This document shows positions 52,571 through 64,000 of a stretch of 64,000 nt of DNA, one piece after another. The DNA is taken from positions 20,270,501 through 20,334,500 of the forward strand of contig OZ059896.1 in NCBI GenBank assembly GCA_964057225.1, read 5' to 3'. A model generated the notes under the pieces. The model saw only the letters and a list, made by a program, of their open reading frames with translations, had not been told where the DNA came from and did no database searches. The translations under genes and the position numbers were made by a program. The DNA comes from Auanema rhodensis. Taxonomy: Eukaryota; Nematoda; Chromadorea; Rhabditida; Rhabditidae. Positions within the stretch are counted from its first letter, which is position 1. Each line of letters opens with the position of its first letter.

Positions 52571-55500
52571 ATCTACTTTTTGCTAAATTATTTCGAAATT
52601 TTTCGAAAAAATTTTTGTCAAAATGTTTTTGGAAGCAATGTTGAGTGTACATGGAAACTCAACATACACTAATGCATCATTTTTCAAACGATCATAACTA
52701 ATTTTTGTATTAAGCGTTTCTCAATGTAGTATAGTGCATTCAATGCGGATTTTTAAGCTGCGTCGATCTGTGTTATCAGATTTGCGCTAGCTTAAAAATG
52801 CACCGAGATATCAACTGATATAAGTTCACACTTATATCCTCGATTTTCACCCTGAAGAATTAATTTTTTCGTTGAATAACACTGTCCATCGTCTTTGCCT
52901 TGAAAAATGGAATCTAAAAACATCTACTTTTTGCTAAATTATTTTGAAATTTTTCGAAAAAATTTTTGTCAAAATGTTTTTGGAAGCAATGTTGAGTGTA
53001 CATGGAAACTCAACATACACTAATGCATCATTTTTCAAACGATCATAACTAATTTTTGTATTAAGCGTTTCTCAATGTAGTATAGTGCATTCGATGCGGA
53101 TTTTTAAGCTGCGTCGATCTGTGTTATCAGATTTGCGCTAGCTTAAAAATGCACCAAGATATCAACTGATATAAGTTCACACTTATATCCTCGATTTTCA
53201 CCCTGAAGAATTAATTTTTTCGTTGAATAACACTGTCCATCGTCTTTGCCTTGAAAAATGGAATCTAAAAACATCTACTTTTTGCTAAATTATTTTGAAA
53301 TTTTTCGAAAAAATTTTTGTCAAAATGTTTTTGGAAGCAATGTTGAGTGTACATGGAAACTCAACATACACTAATGCATCATTTTTCAAACGATCATAAC
53401 TAATTTTTGTATTAAGCGTTTTTCAATGTAGTATAGTGCATTCGATGCGGATTTTTAAGCTGCGTCGATCTGTGTTATCAGATTTGCGCTAGCTTAAAAA
53501 TGCACCAAGATATCAACTGATATAAGTTCACACTTATATCCTCGATTTTCACCCTAAAGAATTAATTTTTTCGTTGAATAACATTGTCCATCGTCTTTGC
53601 CTTGAAAACTGGAATCTAAAAACATCTACTTTTTGCTAAATTATTTCGAAATTTTTCGAAAAAATTTTTGTCAAAATGTTTTTGGAAGCAATGTTGAGTG
53701 TACATGGAAACTCAACATACACTAATGCATCATTTTTCAAACGATCATAACTAATTTTTGTATTAAGCGTTTTTCAATGTAGTATAGTGCATTCGATGCG
53801 GATTTTTAAGCTGCGTCGATCTGTGTTATCAGATTTGCGCTAGCTTAAAAATGCACCAAGATATCAACTGATATAAGTTCACACTTATATCCTCGATTTT
53901 CACCCTAAAGAATTAATTTTTTCGTTGAATAACATTGTCCATCGTCTTTGCCTTGAATAAAGGAATCTAAAAACATCTACTTTTTGCTAAATTATTTCGA
54001 AATTTTTCGAAAAAATTTTTGTCAAAATGTTTTTGGAAGCAATGTTGAGTGTACATGGAAACTCAACATACACTAATGCATCATTTTTCAAACGATCATA
54101 ACTAATTTTTGTATTAAGCGTTTCTCAATGTAGTATAGTGCATTCAATGCGGATTTTTAAGCTGCGTCGATCTGTGTTATCAGATTTGCGCTAGCTTAAA
54201 AATGCACCGAGATATCAACTGATATAAGTTCACACTTATATCCTCGATTTTCACCCTGAAGAATTAATTTTTTCGTTGAATAACACTGTCCATCGTCTTT
54301 GCCTTGAAAAATGGAATCTAAAAACATCTACTTTTTGCTAAATTATTTTGAAATTTTTCGAAAAAATTTTTGTCAAAATGTTTTTGGAAGCAATGTTGAG
54401 TGTACATGGAAACTCAACATACACTAATGCATCATTTTTCAAACGATCATAACTAATTTTTGTATTAAGCGTTTCTCAATGTAGTATAGTGCATTCGATG
54501 CGGATTTTTAAGCTGCGTCGATCTGTGTTATCAGATTTGCGCTAGCTTAAAAATGCACCAAGATATCAACTGATATAAGTTCACACTTATATCCTCGATT
54601 TTCACCCTGAAGAATTAATTTTTTCGTTGAATAACACTGTCCATCGTCTTTGCCTTGAAAAATGGAATCTAAAAACATCTACTTTTTGCTAAATTATTTT
54701 GAAATTTTTCGAAAAAATTTTTGTCAAAATGTTTTTGGAAGCAATGTTGAGTGTACATGGAAACTCAACATACACTAATGCATCATTTTTCAAACGATCA
54801 TAACTAATTTTTGTATTAAGCGTTTTTCAATGTAGTATAGTGCATTCGATGCGGATTTTTAAGCTGCGTCGATCTGTGTTATCAGATTTGCGCTAGCTTA
54901 AAAATGCACCAAGATATCAACTGATATAAGTTCACACTTATATCCTCGATTTTCACCCTAAAGAATTAATTTTTTCGTTGAATAACATTGTCCATCGTCT
55001 TTGCCTTGAAAACTGGAATCTAAAAACATCTACTTTTTGCTAAATTATTTCGAAATTTTTCGAAAAAATTTTTGTCAAAATGTTTTTGGAAGCAATGTTG
55101 AGTGTACATGGAAACTCAACATACACTAATGCATCATTTTTCAAACGATCATAACTAATTTTTGTATTAAGCGTTTTTCAATGTAGTATAGTGCATTCGA
55201 TGCGGATTTTTAAGCTGCGTCGATCTGTGTTATCAGATTTGCGCTAGCTTAAAAATGCACCAAGATATCAACTGATATAAGTTCACACTTATATCCTCGA
55301 TTTTCACCCTAAAGAATTAATTTTTTCGTTGAATAACATTGTCCATCGTCTTTGCCTTGAATAAAGGAATTTAAAAACATCTACTTTTTGCTAAATTATT
55401 TCGAAATTTTTCGAAAAAATTTTTGTCAAAATGTTTTTGGAAGCAATGTTGAGTGTACATGGAAACTCAACATACACTAATGCATCATTTTTCAAACGAT

Positions 55501-58500
55501 CATAACTAATTTTTGTATTAAGCGTTTTTCAATGTAGTATAGTGCATTCGATGCGGATTTTTAAGCTGCGTCGATCTGTGTTATCAGATTTGCGCTAGCT
55601 TAAAAATGCACCAAGATATCAACTGATATAAGTTCACACTTATATCCTCGATTTTCACCCTAAAGAATTAATTTTTTCGTTGAATAACATTGTCCATCGT
55701 CTTTGCCTTGAATAAAGGAATCTAAAAACATCTACTTTTTGCTAAATTATTTCGAAATTTTTCGAAAAAATTTTTGTCAAAATGTTTTTGGAAGCAATGT
55801 TGAGTGTACATGGAAACTCAACATACACTAATGCATCATTTTTCAAACGATCATAACTAATTTTTGTATTAAGCGTTTCTCAATGTAGTATAGTGCATTC
55901 AATGCGGATTTTTAAGCTGCGTCGATCTGTGTTATCAGATTTGCGCTAGCTTAAAAATGCACCGAGATATCAACTGATATAAGTTCACACTTATATCCTC
56001 GATTTTCACCCTGAAGAATTAATTTTTTCGTTGAATAACACTGTCCATCGTCTTTGCCTTGAAAAATGGAATCTAAAAACATCTACTTTTTGCTAAATTA
56101 TTTTGAAATTTTTCGAAAAAATTTTTGTCAAAATGTTTTTGGAAGCAATGTTGAGTGTACATGGAAACTCAACATACACTAATGCATCATTTTTCAAACG
56201 ATCATAACTAATTTTTGTATTAAGCGTTTCTCAATGTAGTATAGTGCATTCGATGCGGATTTTTAAGCTGCGTCGATCTGTGTTATCAGATTTGCGCTAG
56301 CTTAAAAATGCACCAAGATATCAACTGATATAAGTTCACACTTATATCCTCGATTTTCACCCTGAAGAATTAATTTTTTCGTTGAATAACACTGTCCATC
56401 GTCTTTGCCTTGAAAAATGGAATCTAAAAACATCTACTTTTTGCTAAATTATTTTGAAATTTTTCGAAAAAATTTTTGTCAAAATGTTTTTGGAAGCAAT
56501 GTTGAGTGTACATGGAAACTCAACATACACTAATGCATCATTTTTCAAACGATCATAACTAATTTTTGTATTAAGCGTTTTTCAATGTAGTATAGTGCAT
56601 TCGATGCGGATTTTTAAGCTGCGTCGATCTGTGTTATCAGATTTGCGCTAGCTTAAAAATGCACCAAGATATCAACTGATATAAGTTCACACTTATATCC
56701 TCGATTTTCACCCTAAAGAATTAATTTTTTCGTTGAATAACATTGTCCATCGTCTTTGCCTTGAAAACTGGAATCTAAAAACATCTACTTTTTGCTAAAT
56801 TATTTCGAAATTTTTCGAAAAAATTTTTGTCAAAATGTTTTTGGAAGCAATGTTGAGTGTACATGGAAACTCAACATACACTAATGCATCATTTTTCAAA
56901 CGATCATAACTAATTTTTGTATTAAGCGTTTTTCAATGTAGTATAGTGCATTCGATGCGGATTTTTGAGCTGCGTCGATCTGTGTTATCAGATTTGCGCT
57001 AGCTTAAAAATGCACCAAGATATCAACTGATATAAGTTCACACTTATATCCTCGATTTTCACCCTAAAGAATTAATTTTTTCGTTGAATAACATTGTCCA
57101 TCGTCTTTGCCTTGAATAAAGGAATCTAAAAACATCTACTTTTTGCTAAATTATTTCGAAATTTTTCGAAAAAATTTTTGTCAAAATGTTTTTGGAAGCA
57201 ATGTTGAGTGTACATGGAAACTCAACATACACTAATGCATCATTTTTCAAACGATCATAACTAATTTTTGTATTAAGCGTTTCTCAATGTAGTATAGTGC
57301 ATTCAATGCGGATTTTTAAGCTGCGTCGATCTGTGTTATCAGATTTGCGCTAGCTTAAAAATGCACCGAGATATCAACTGATATAAGTTCACACTTATAT
57401 CCTCGATTTTCACCCTGAAGAATTAATTTTTTCGTTGAATAACACTGTCCATCGTCTTTGCCTTGAAAAATGGAATCTAAAAACATCTACTTTTTGCTAA
57501 ATTATTTTGAAATTTTTCGAAAAAATTTTTGTCAAAATGTTTTTGGAAGCAATGTTGAGTGTACATGGAAACTCAACATACACTAATGCATCATTTTTCA
57601 AACGATCATAACTAATTTTTGTATTAAGCGTTTCTCAATGTAGTATAGTGCATTCGATGCGGATTTTTAAGCTGCGTCGATCTGTGTTATCAGATTTGCG
57701 CTAGCTTAAAAATGCACCAAGATATCAACTGATATAAGTTCACACTTATATCCTCGATTTTCACCCTGAAGAATTAATTTTTTCGTTGAATAACACTGTC
57801 CATCGTCTTTGCCTTGAAAAATGGAATCTAAAAACATCTACTTTTTGCTAAATTATTTTGAAATTTTTCGAAAAAATTTTTGTCAAAATGTTTTTGGAAG
57901 CAATGTTGAGTGTACATGGAAACTCAACATACACTAATGCATCATTTTTCAAACGATCATAACTAATTTTTGTATTAAGCGTTTTTCAATGTAGTATAGT
58001 GCATTCGATGCGGATTTTTAAGCTGCGTCGATCTGTGTTATCAGATTTGCGCTAGCTTAAAAATGCACCAAGATATCAACTGATATAAGTTCACACTTAT
58101 ATCCTCGATTTTCACCCTAAAGAATTAATTTTTTCGTTGAATAACATTGTCCATCGTCTTTGCCTTGAAAACTGGAATCTAAAAACATCTACTTTTTGCT
58201 AAATTATTTCGAAATTTTTCGAAAAAATTTTTGTCAAAATGTTTTTGGAAGCAATGTTGAGTGTACATGGAAACTCAACATACACTAATGCATCATTTTT
58301 CAAACGATCATAACTAATTTTTGTATTAAGCGTTTTTCAATGTAGTATAGTGCATTCGATGCGGATTTTTAAGCTGCGTCGATCTGTGTTATCAGATTTG
58401 CGCTAGCTTAAAAATGCACCAAGATATCAACTGATATAAGTTCACACTTATATCCTCGATTTTCACCCTAAAGAATTAATTTTTTCGTTGAATAACATTG

Positions 58501-58510
58501 TCCATCGTCT
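52571..58510 (-). repeat. Inverted array: tetramers with one five-monomer step
   Basis: ATTCAATG falls at 52,738, 54,142, 55,897 and 57,301, intervals of 4, 5 and 4 monomers. AAAACTGG falls at 53,609, 55,013, 56,768 and 58,172, the same intervals. Each block has two consecutive CACTGTCC/AAAAATGG units, an AAAACTGG unit and an AATAAAGG unit. The five-monomer block has an extra AATTTAAAAAC unit around 55,370-55,720. A private TTTTTGAGC change is near 56,966. Copies look nearly identical, implying recent amplification. Confidence 0.85.
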
Positions 58511-61233
58511 TTGCCTTGAATAAAGGAATTTAAAAACATCTACTTTTTGCTAAATTATTTCGAAATTTTTCGAAAAAATTTTTGTCAAAATGTTTTTGGA
58601 AGCAATGTTGAGTGTACATGGAAACTCAACATACACTAATGCATCATTTTTCAAACGATCATAACTAATTTTTGTATTAAGCGTTTCTCAATGTAGTATA
58701 GTGCATTCAATGCGGATTTTTAAGCTGCGTCGATCTGCGTTATCAGATTTGCGCTAGCTTAAAAATGCACCGAGATATCAACTGATATAAGTTCACACTT
58801 ATATCCTCGATTTTCACCCTGAAGAATTAATTTTTTCGTTGAATAACACTGTCCATCGTCTTTGCTTTGAAAAATGGAATCTAAAAACATCTACTTTTTG
58901 CTAAATTATTTTGAAATTTTTCGAAAAAATTTTTGTCAAAATGTTTTTGGAAGCAATGTTGAGTGTACATGGAAACTCAACATACACTAATGCATCATTT
59001 TTCAAACGATCATAACTAATTTTTGTATTAAGCGTTTTTCAATGTAGTATAGTGCATTCGATGCGGATTTTTAAGCTGCGTCGATCTGTGTTATCAGATT
59101 TGCGCTAGCTTAAAAATGCACCAAGATATCAACTGATATAAGTTCACACTTATATCCTCGATTTTCACCCTAAAGAATTAATTTTTTCGTTGAATAACAT
59201 TGTCCATCGTCTTTGCCTTGAATAAAGGAATTTAAAAACATCTACTTTTTGCTAAATTATTTCGAAATTTTTCGAAAAAATTTTTGTCAAAATGTTTTTG
59301 GAAGCAATGTTGAGTGTACATGGAAACTCAACATACACTAATGCATCATTTTTCAAACGATCATAACTAATTTTTGTATTAAGCGTTTCTCAATGTAGTA
59401 TAGTGCATTCGATGCGGATTTTTAAGCTGCGTCGATCTGTGTTATCAGATTTGCGCTAGCTTAAAAATGCACCAAGATATCAACTGATATAAGTTCACAC
59501 TTATATCCTCGATTTTCACCCTAAAGAATTAATTTTTTCGTTGAATAACATTGTCCATCGTCTTTGCCTTGAATAAAGGAATCTAAAAACATCTACTTTT
59601 TGCTAAATTATTTCGAAATTTTTCGAAAAAATTTTTGTCAAAATGTTTTTGGAAGCAATGTTGAGTGTACATGGAAACTCAACATACACTAATGCATCAT
59701 TTTTCAAACGATCATAACTAATTTTTGTATTAAGCGTTTCTCAATGTAGTATAGTGCATTCGATGCGGATTTTTAAGCTGCGTCGATCTCTGTTATCAGA
59801 TTTGCGCTAGCTTAAAAATGCACCGAGATATCAACTGATATAAGTTCACACTTATATCCTCGATTTTCACCCTGAAGGAATAATTTTTTCGTTGAATAAC
59901 ATTGTCCATCGTCTTTGCCTTGAAAAAAGGAATCTAAAAACATCTACTTTTTGCTAAATTATTTTGAAATTTTTCGAAAAAATTTTTGTCAAAATGTTTT
60001 TGGAAGCAATGTTGAGTGTACATGGAAACTCAACATACACTAATGCATCATTTTTCAAACGATCATAACTAATTTTTGTATTAAGCGTTTTTCAATGTAG
60101 TATAGTGCATTCGATGCGGATTTTTAAGCTGCGTCGATCTGTGTTATCAGATTTGCGCTAGCTTAAAAATGCACCAAGATATCAACTGATATAAGTTCAC
60201 ACTTATATCCTCGATTTTCACCCTAAAGAATTAATTTTTTCGTTGAATAACATTGTCCATCGTCTTTGCCTTAAAAACTGGAATCTAAAAACATCTACTT
60301 TTTGCTAAATTATTTCGAAATTTTTCGAAAAAATTTTTGTCAAAATGTTTTTGGAAGCAATGTTGAGTGTACATGGAAACTCAACATACACTAATGCATC
60401 ATTTTTCAAACGATCATAACTAATTTTTGTATTAAGCGTTTTTCAATGTAGTATAGTGCATTCGATGCGGATTTTTAAGCTGCGTCGATCTGTGTTATCA
60501 GATTTGCGCTAGCTTAAAAATGCACCAAGATATCAACTGATATAAGTTCACACTTATATCCTCGATTTTCACCCTAAAGAATCAATTTTTTCGTTGAATA
60601 ACATTGTCCATCGTCTTTGCCTTGAATAAAGGAATTTAAAAACATCTACTTTTTGCTAAATTATTTCGAAATTTTTCGAAAAAATTTTTGTCAAAATGTT
60701 TTTGGAAGCAATGTTGAGTGTACATGGAAACTCAACATACACTAATGCATCATTTTTCAAACGATCATAACTAATTTTTGTATTAAGCGTTTCTCAATGT
60801 AGTATAGTGCATTCAATGAGGATTTTTAAGCTGCGTCGATCTGCGTTATCAGATTTGCGCTAGCTTAAAAATGCACCGAGATATCAACTGATATAAGTTC
60901 ACACTTATATCCTCGATTTTCACCCTGAAGAATTAATTTTTTCGTTGAATAACACTGTCCATCGTCTTTGCTTTGAAAAATGGAATCTAAAAACATCTAC
61001 TTTTTGCTAAATTATTTTGAAATTTTTCGAAAAAATTTTTGGAAGCAATGTTGAGTGTACATGGAAACTCAACATACACTAATGCATCATTTTTCAAACG
61101 ATCATAACTAATTTTTGTATTAAGCGTTTCTCAATGTAGTATAGTGCATTCGATGCGGATTTTTAAGCTGCGTCGATCTGTGTTATCAGATTTGCGCTAG
61201 CTTAAAAATGCACCGAGATATCAACTGATATAA
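58511..61233 (-). repeat. Inverted array: mixed segment with two CTGCGTT marker units
   Basis: ATTCAATG at 58,705 and 60,811 is six monomers apart. Both units carry CTGCGTTATC followed by CTTTGCTTTG. Only the second is followed by the 14-bp deletion (T5 at 61,036-61,040); after the first, the full sequence is intact near 58,936. The marker substitutions and the deletion are therefore separable. Private changes include CCTTAAAAACTGG near 60,271, GAATCAATTT near 60,580 and ATGAGGATT near 60,816. Confidence 0.82.
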
Positions 61234-64000
61234 GTTTACACTTATATCCTCGATTTTCACCCTGAAGAAATAATTTTTCCGTTGAATAACATTGTCCATC
61301 GTCTTTGCCTTGAAAAATGGAATCTAAAAACATCTACTTTTTGCTAAATTATTTTGAAATTTTTCGAAAAAATTTTTGTCAAAATGTTTTTGGAAGCAAT
61401 GTTGAGTGTACATGGAAACTCAACATACACTAATGCATCATTTTTCAAACGATCATAACTAATTTTTGTATTAAGCGTTTCTCAATGTAGTATGGTGCAT
61501 TCGATGCGGATTTTTAAGCTGCGTCGATCTCTGTTATCAGATTTGCGCTAGCTTAAAAATGCACCGAGATATCAACTGATATAAGTTCACACTTATATCC
61601 TCGATTTTCACCCTGAAGGAATAATTTTTTCGTTGAATAACATTGTCCATCGTCTTTGCCTTGAAAAAAGGAATCTAAAAACATCTACTTTTTGCTAAAT
61701 TATTTTGAAATTTTTCGAAAAAATTTTTGTCAAAATGTTTTTGGAAGCAATGTTGAGTGTACATGGAAACTCAACATACACTAATGCATCATTTTTCAAA
61801 CGATCATAACTAATTTTTGTATTAAGCGTTTCTCAATGTAGTATAGTGCATTCGATGCGGATTTTTAAGCTGCGTCGATCTGTGTTATCAGATTTGCGCT
61901 AGCTTAAAAATGCACCAAGATATCAACTGATATAAGTTTACACTTATATCCTCGATTTTCACCCTAAAGAATTAATTTTTTCGTTGAATAACATTGTCCA
62001 TCGTCTTTGCCTTGAATAAAGGAATCTAAAAACATCTACTTTTTGCTAAATTATTTCGAAATTTTTCGAAAAAATTTTTGTCAAAATGTCTTTGGAAGCA
62101 ATGTTGAGTGTACATGGAAACTCAACATACACTAATGCATCATTTTTCAAACGATCATAACTAATTTTTGTATTAAGCGTTTTTCAATGTAGTATAGTGC
62201 ATTCGATGCGGATTTTTAAGCTGCGTCGATCTGTGTTATCAGATTTGCGCTAGCTTAAAAATGCACCGAGATATCAACTGATATAAGTTTACACTTATAT
62301 CCTCGATTTTCACCCTGAAGAAATAATTTTTCCGTTGAATAACATTGTCCATCGTCTTTGCCTTGAAAAATGGAATCTAAAAACATCTACTTTTTGCTAA
62401 ATTATTTTGAAATTTTTCGAAAAAATTTTTGTCAAAATGTTTTTGGAAGCAATGTTGAGTGTACATGGAAACTCAACATACACTAATGCATCATTTTTCA
62501 AACGATCATAACTAATTTTTGTATTAAGCGTTTCTCAATGTAGTATAGTGCATTCGATGCGGATTTTTAAGCTGCGTCGATCTCTGTTATCAGATTTGCG
62601 CTAGATTAAAAATGCACCGAGATATCAACTGATATAAGTTCACACTTATATCCTCGATTTTCACCCTGAAGGAATAATTTTTTCGTTGAATAACATTGTC
62701 CATCGTCTTTGCCTTGAAAAAAGGAATCTAAAAACATCTACTTTTTGCTAAATTATTTTGAAATTTTTCGAAAAAATTTTTGTCAAAATGTTTTTGGAAG
62801 CAATGTTGAGTGTACATGGAAACTCAACATACACTAATGCATCATTTTTCAAACGATCATAACTAATTTTTGTATTAAGCGTTTCTCAATGTAGTATAGT
62901 GCATTCGATGCGGATTTTTAAGCTGCGTCGATCTGTGTTATCAGATTTGCGCTAGCTTAAAAATGCACCAAGATATCAACTGATATAAGTTTACACTTAT
63001 ATCCTCGATTTTCACCCTAAAGAATTAATTTTTTCGTTGAATAACATTGTCCATCGTCTTTGCCTTGAATAAAGGAATCTAAAAACATCTACTTTTTGCT
63101 AAATTATTTCGAAATTTTTCGAAAAAATTTTTGTCAAAATGTCTTTGGAAGCAATGTTGAGTGTACATGGAAACTCAACATACACTAATGCATCATTTTT
63201 CAAACGATCATAACTAATTTTTGTATTAAGCGTTTTTCAATGTAGTATAGTGCATTCGATGCGGATTTTTAAGCTGCGTCGATCTGTGTTATCAGATTTG
63301 CGCTAGCTTAAAAATGCACCGAGATATCAACTGATATAAGTTTACACTTATATCCTCGATTTTCACCCTGAAGAAATAATTTTTCCGTTGAATAACATTG
63401 TCCATCGTCTTTGCCTTGAAAAATGGAATCTAAAAACATCTACTTTTTGCTAAATTATTTTGAAATTTTTCGAAAAAATTTTTGTCAAAATGTTTTTGGA
63501 AGCAATGTTGAGTGTACATGGAAACTCAACATACACTAATGCATCATTTTTCAAACGATCATAACTAATTTTTGTATTAAGCGTTTCTCAATGTAGTATA
63601 GTGCATTCGATGCGGATTTTTAAGCTGCGTCGATCTCTGTTATCAGATTTGCGCTAGCTTAAAAATGCACCGAGATATCAACTGATATAAGTTCACACTT
63701 ATATCCTCGATTTTCACCCTGAAGGAATAATTTTTTCGTTGAATAACATTGTCCATCGTCTTTGCCTTGAAAAAAGGAATCTAAAAACATCTACTTTTTG
63801 CTAAATTATTTTGAAATTTTTCGAAAAAATTTTTGTCAAAATGTTTTTGGAAGCAATGTTGAGTGTACATGGAAACTCAACATACACTAATGCATCATTT
63901 TTCAAACGATCATAACTAATTTTTGTATTAAGCGTTTCTCAATGTAGTATAGTGCATTCGATGCGGATTTTTAAGCTGCGTCGATCTGTGTTATCAGATT
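61234..64000 (-). repeat. Inverted array: trimer higher-order repeat (1,053 bp), about 2.6 copies to the window edge
   Basis: AGTTTACAC with GAAGAAATAATTTTTCCG recurs at 61,234, 62,287 and 63,340, exactly 1,053 bp apart. The order is GAAATAATTTTTCCG unit, GATCTCTG/GAAGGAATAAT unit, and AGTTTACAC/AATAAAGG unit ending with GTCTTTGG (62,090 and about 63,143). The same three monomers, once each, form most of the mirror arm at 47.5-48.5 kb. Private changes are TATGGTGC near 61,491 and CTAGATTAAA near 62,604. The last monomer is cut four bases short by the window end. Confidence 0.87.

Larger units (their letters stand above)
43813..64000 (-). repeat. Satellite DNA array, same 351-bp monomer, inverted orientation (56 full units plus two partial)
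   Basis: From 43,813 every monomer is the reverse complement of the direct array; for example AGATTTGCGCTAGC replaces GCTAGCGCAAATCT. A truncated unit occupies 43,813-44,039. Full units run from 44,040 to 63,653, and 63,654-64,000 holds 347 bp of a further unit cut by the window edge. Of the 56 full units, 53 are 351 bp and three are 337 bp because of a shared 14-bp deletion. I see no other length change. Variant monomer types overlap with those of the direct array, so both orientations belong to one homogenised family. The dominant higher-order step is four monomers (1,404 bp). Confidence 0.98.

Noticed and set aside
1-64000. Drosophila 1.688 (359-bp) or Tribolium TCAST (about 360-bp) satellite identity
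   Set aside because: The length class and AT richness are similar, but I cannot match the sequence from memory. A database search of the monomer would decide it.
43813-64000. Inverted array as the second half of a transposon or terminal inverted repeat element
   Set aside because: There is no transposase, no unique internal region and no target-site duplication at the switch. Both sides are ordinary satellite monomers.
1-64000. tRNA, rRNA or Pol III promoter boxes in the monomer
   Set aside because: No convincing A and B box pair, cloverleaf or rRNA motif was seen. CTATACTACATT looks TATA-like but is expected by chance at this base composition.

Overview
The whole 64-kb window is one tandem satellite DNA array. 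I see no gene, RNA gene, transposon or unique sequence in it. The repeat unit is 351 bp. A hand count of the first monomer gives 112 G+C in 351 bases, about 32% GC. Monomers differ from each other at only a handful of positions. I count 124 full units in direct orientation, 56 full units in inverted orientation, and three partial units. A homogeneous array of this length, free of genes and mobile elements, points to the (peri)centromeric or other constitutive heterochromatin of a eukaryote. The AT-rich 350-bp class unit and the undepleted CpG content would suit an insect, for example a beetle or fly. That is an inference: I do not recognise the monomer sequence as any named satellite.

Layout: bases 1-43,814 are head-to-tail monomers in one orientation (called direct here). 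At 43,813/43,814 the array switches strand, and all remaining monomers to 64,000 are reverse-complemented. The switch has 2 bp of shared sequence and falls inside the stem of a hairpin that every monomer carries. The four monomers before the switch have a near-identical mirror copy at 47,230-48,692. A less exact mirror begins at 60,905.

Higher-order structure: about a dozen recurrent variant sites sort the monomers into types, whose order repeats. I use these names. A: gaa, cAa, cattttt, acagtg, cttcag. B: attg, cGa, aGa, ctttatt, ctttag. C: atcg, cGa, aAa, ctttatt, ctttag. D: gaa, ccttttttc, attattcc. In the direct array the A-B-C trimer (1,053 bp) dominates about 4.6-10.9 kb. Tetramers (1,404 bp) lie at 10.9-13.7 kb, a D-containing dimer (702 bp) at 15.4-16.8 kb, and an 8-mer (2,808 bp) at 19.0-24.2 kb. 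A six-monomer block is duplicated at a 6,668-bp offset (25.6 and 32.3 kb). The inverted array runs mainly in steps of four monomers, and ends in a 1,053-bp trimer.

Nothing here encodes a protein. The only two 65-codon frames are antisense to the satellite, start at TTG, and exist because one variant monomer lost a stop codon. The features of biological interest are the strand switch, the mirror symmetry, the nested higher-order repeats and the conserved dyad elements in each monomer. I found no undescribed enzyme or defence system, and I do not think one is present.
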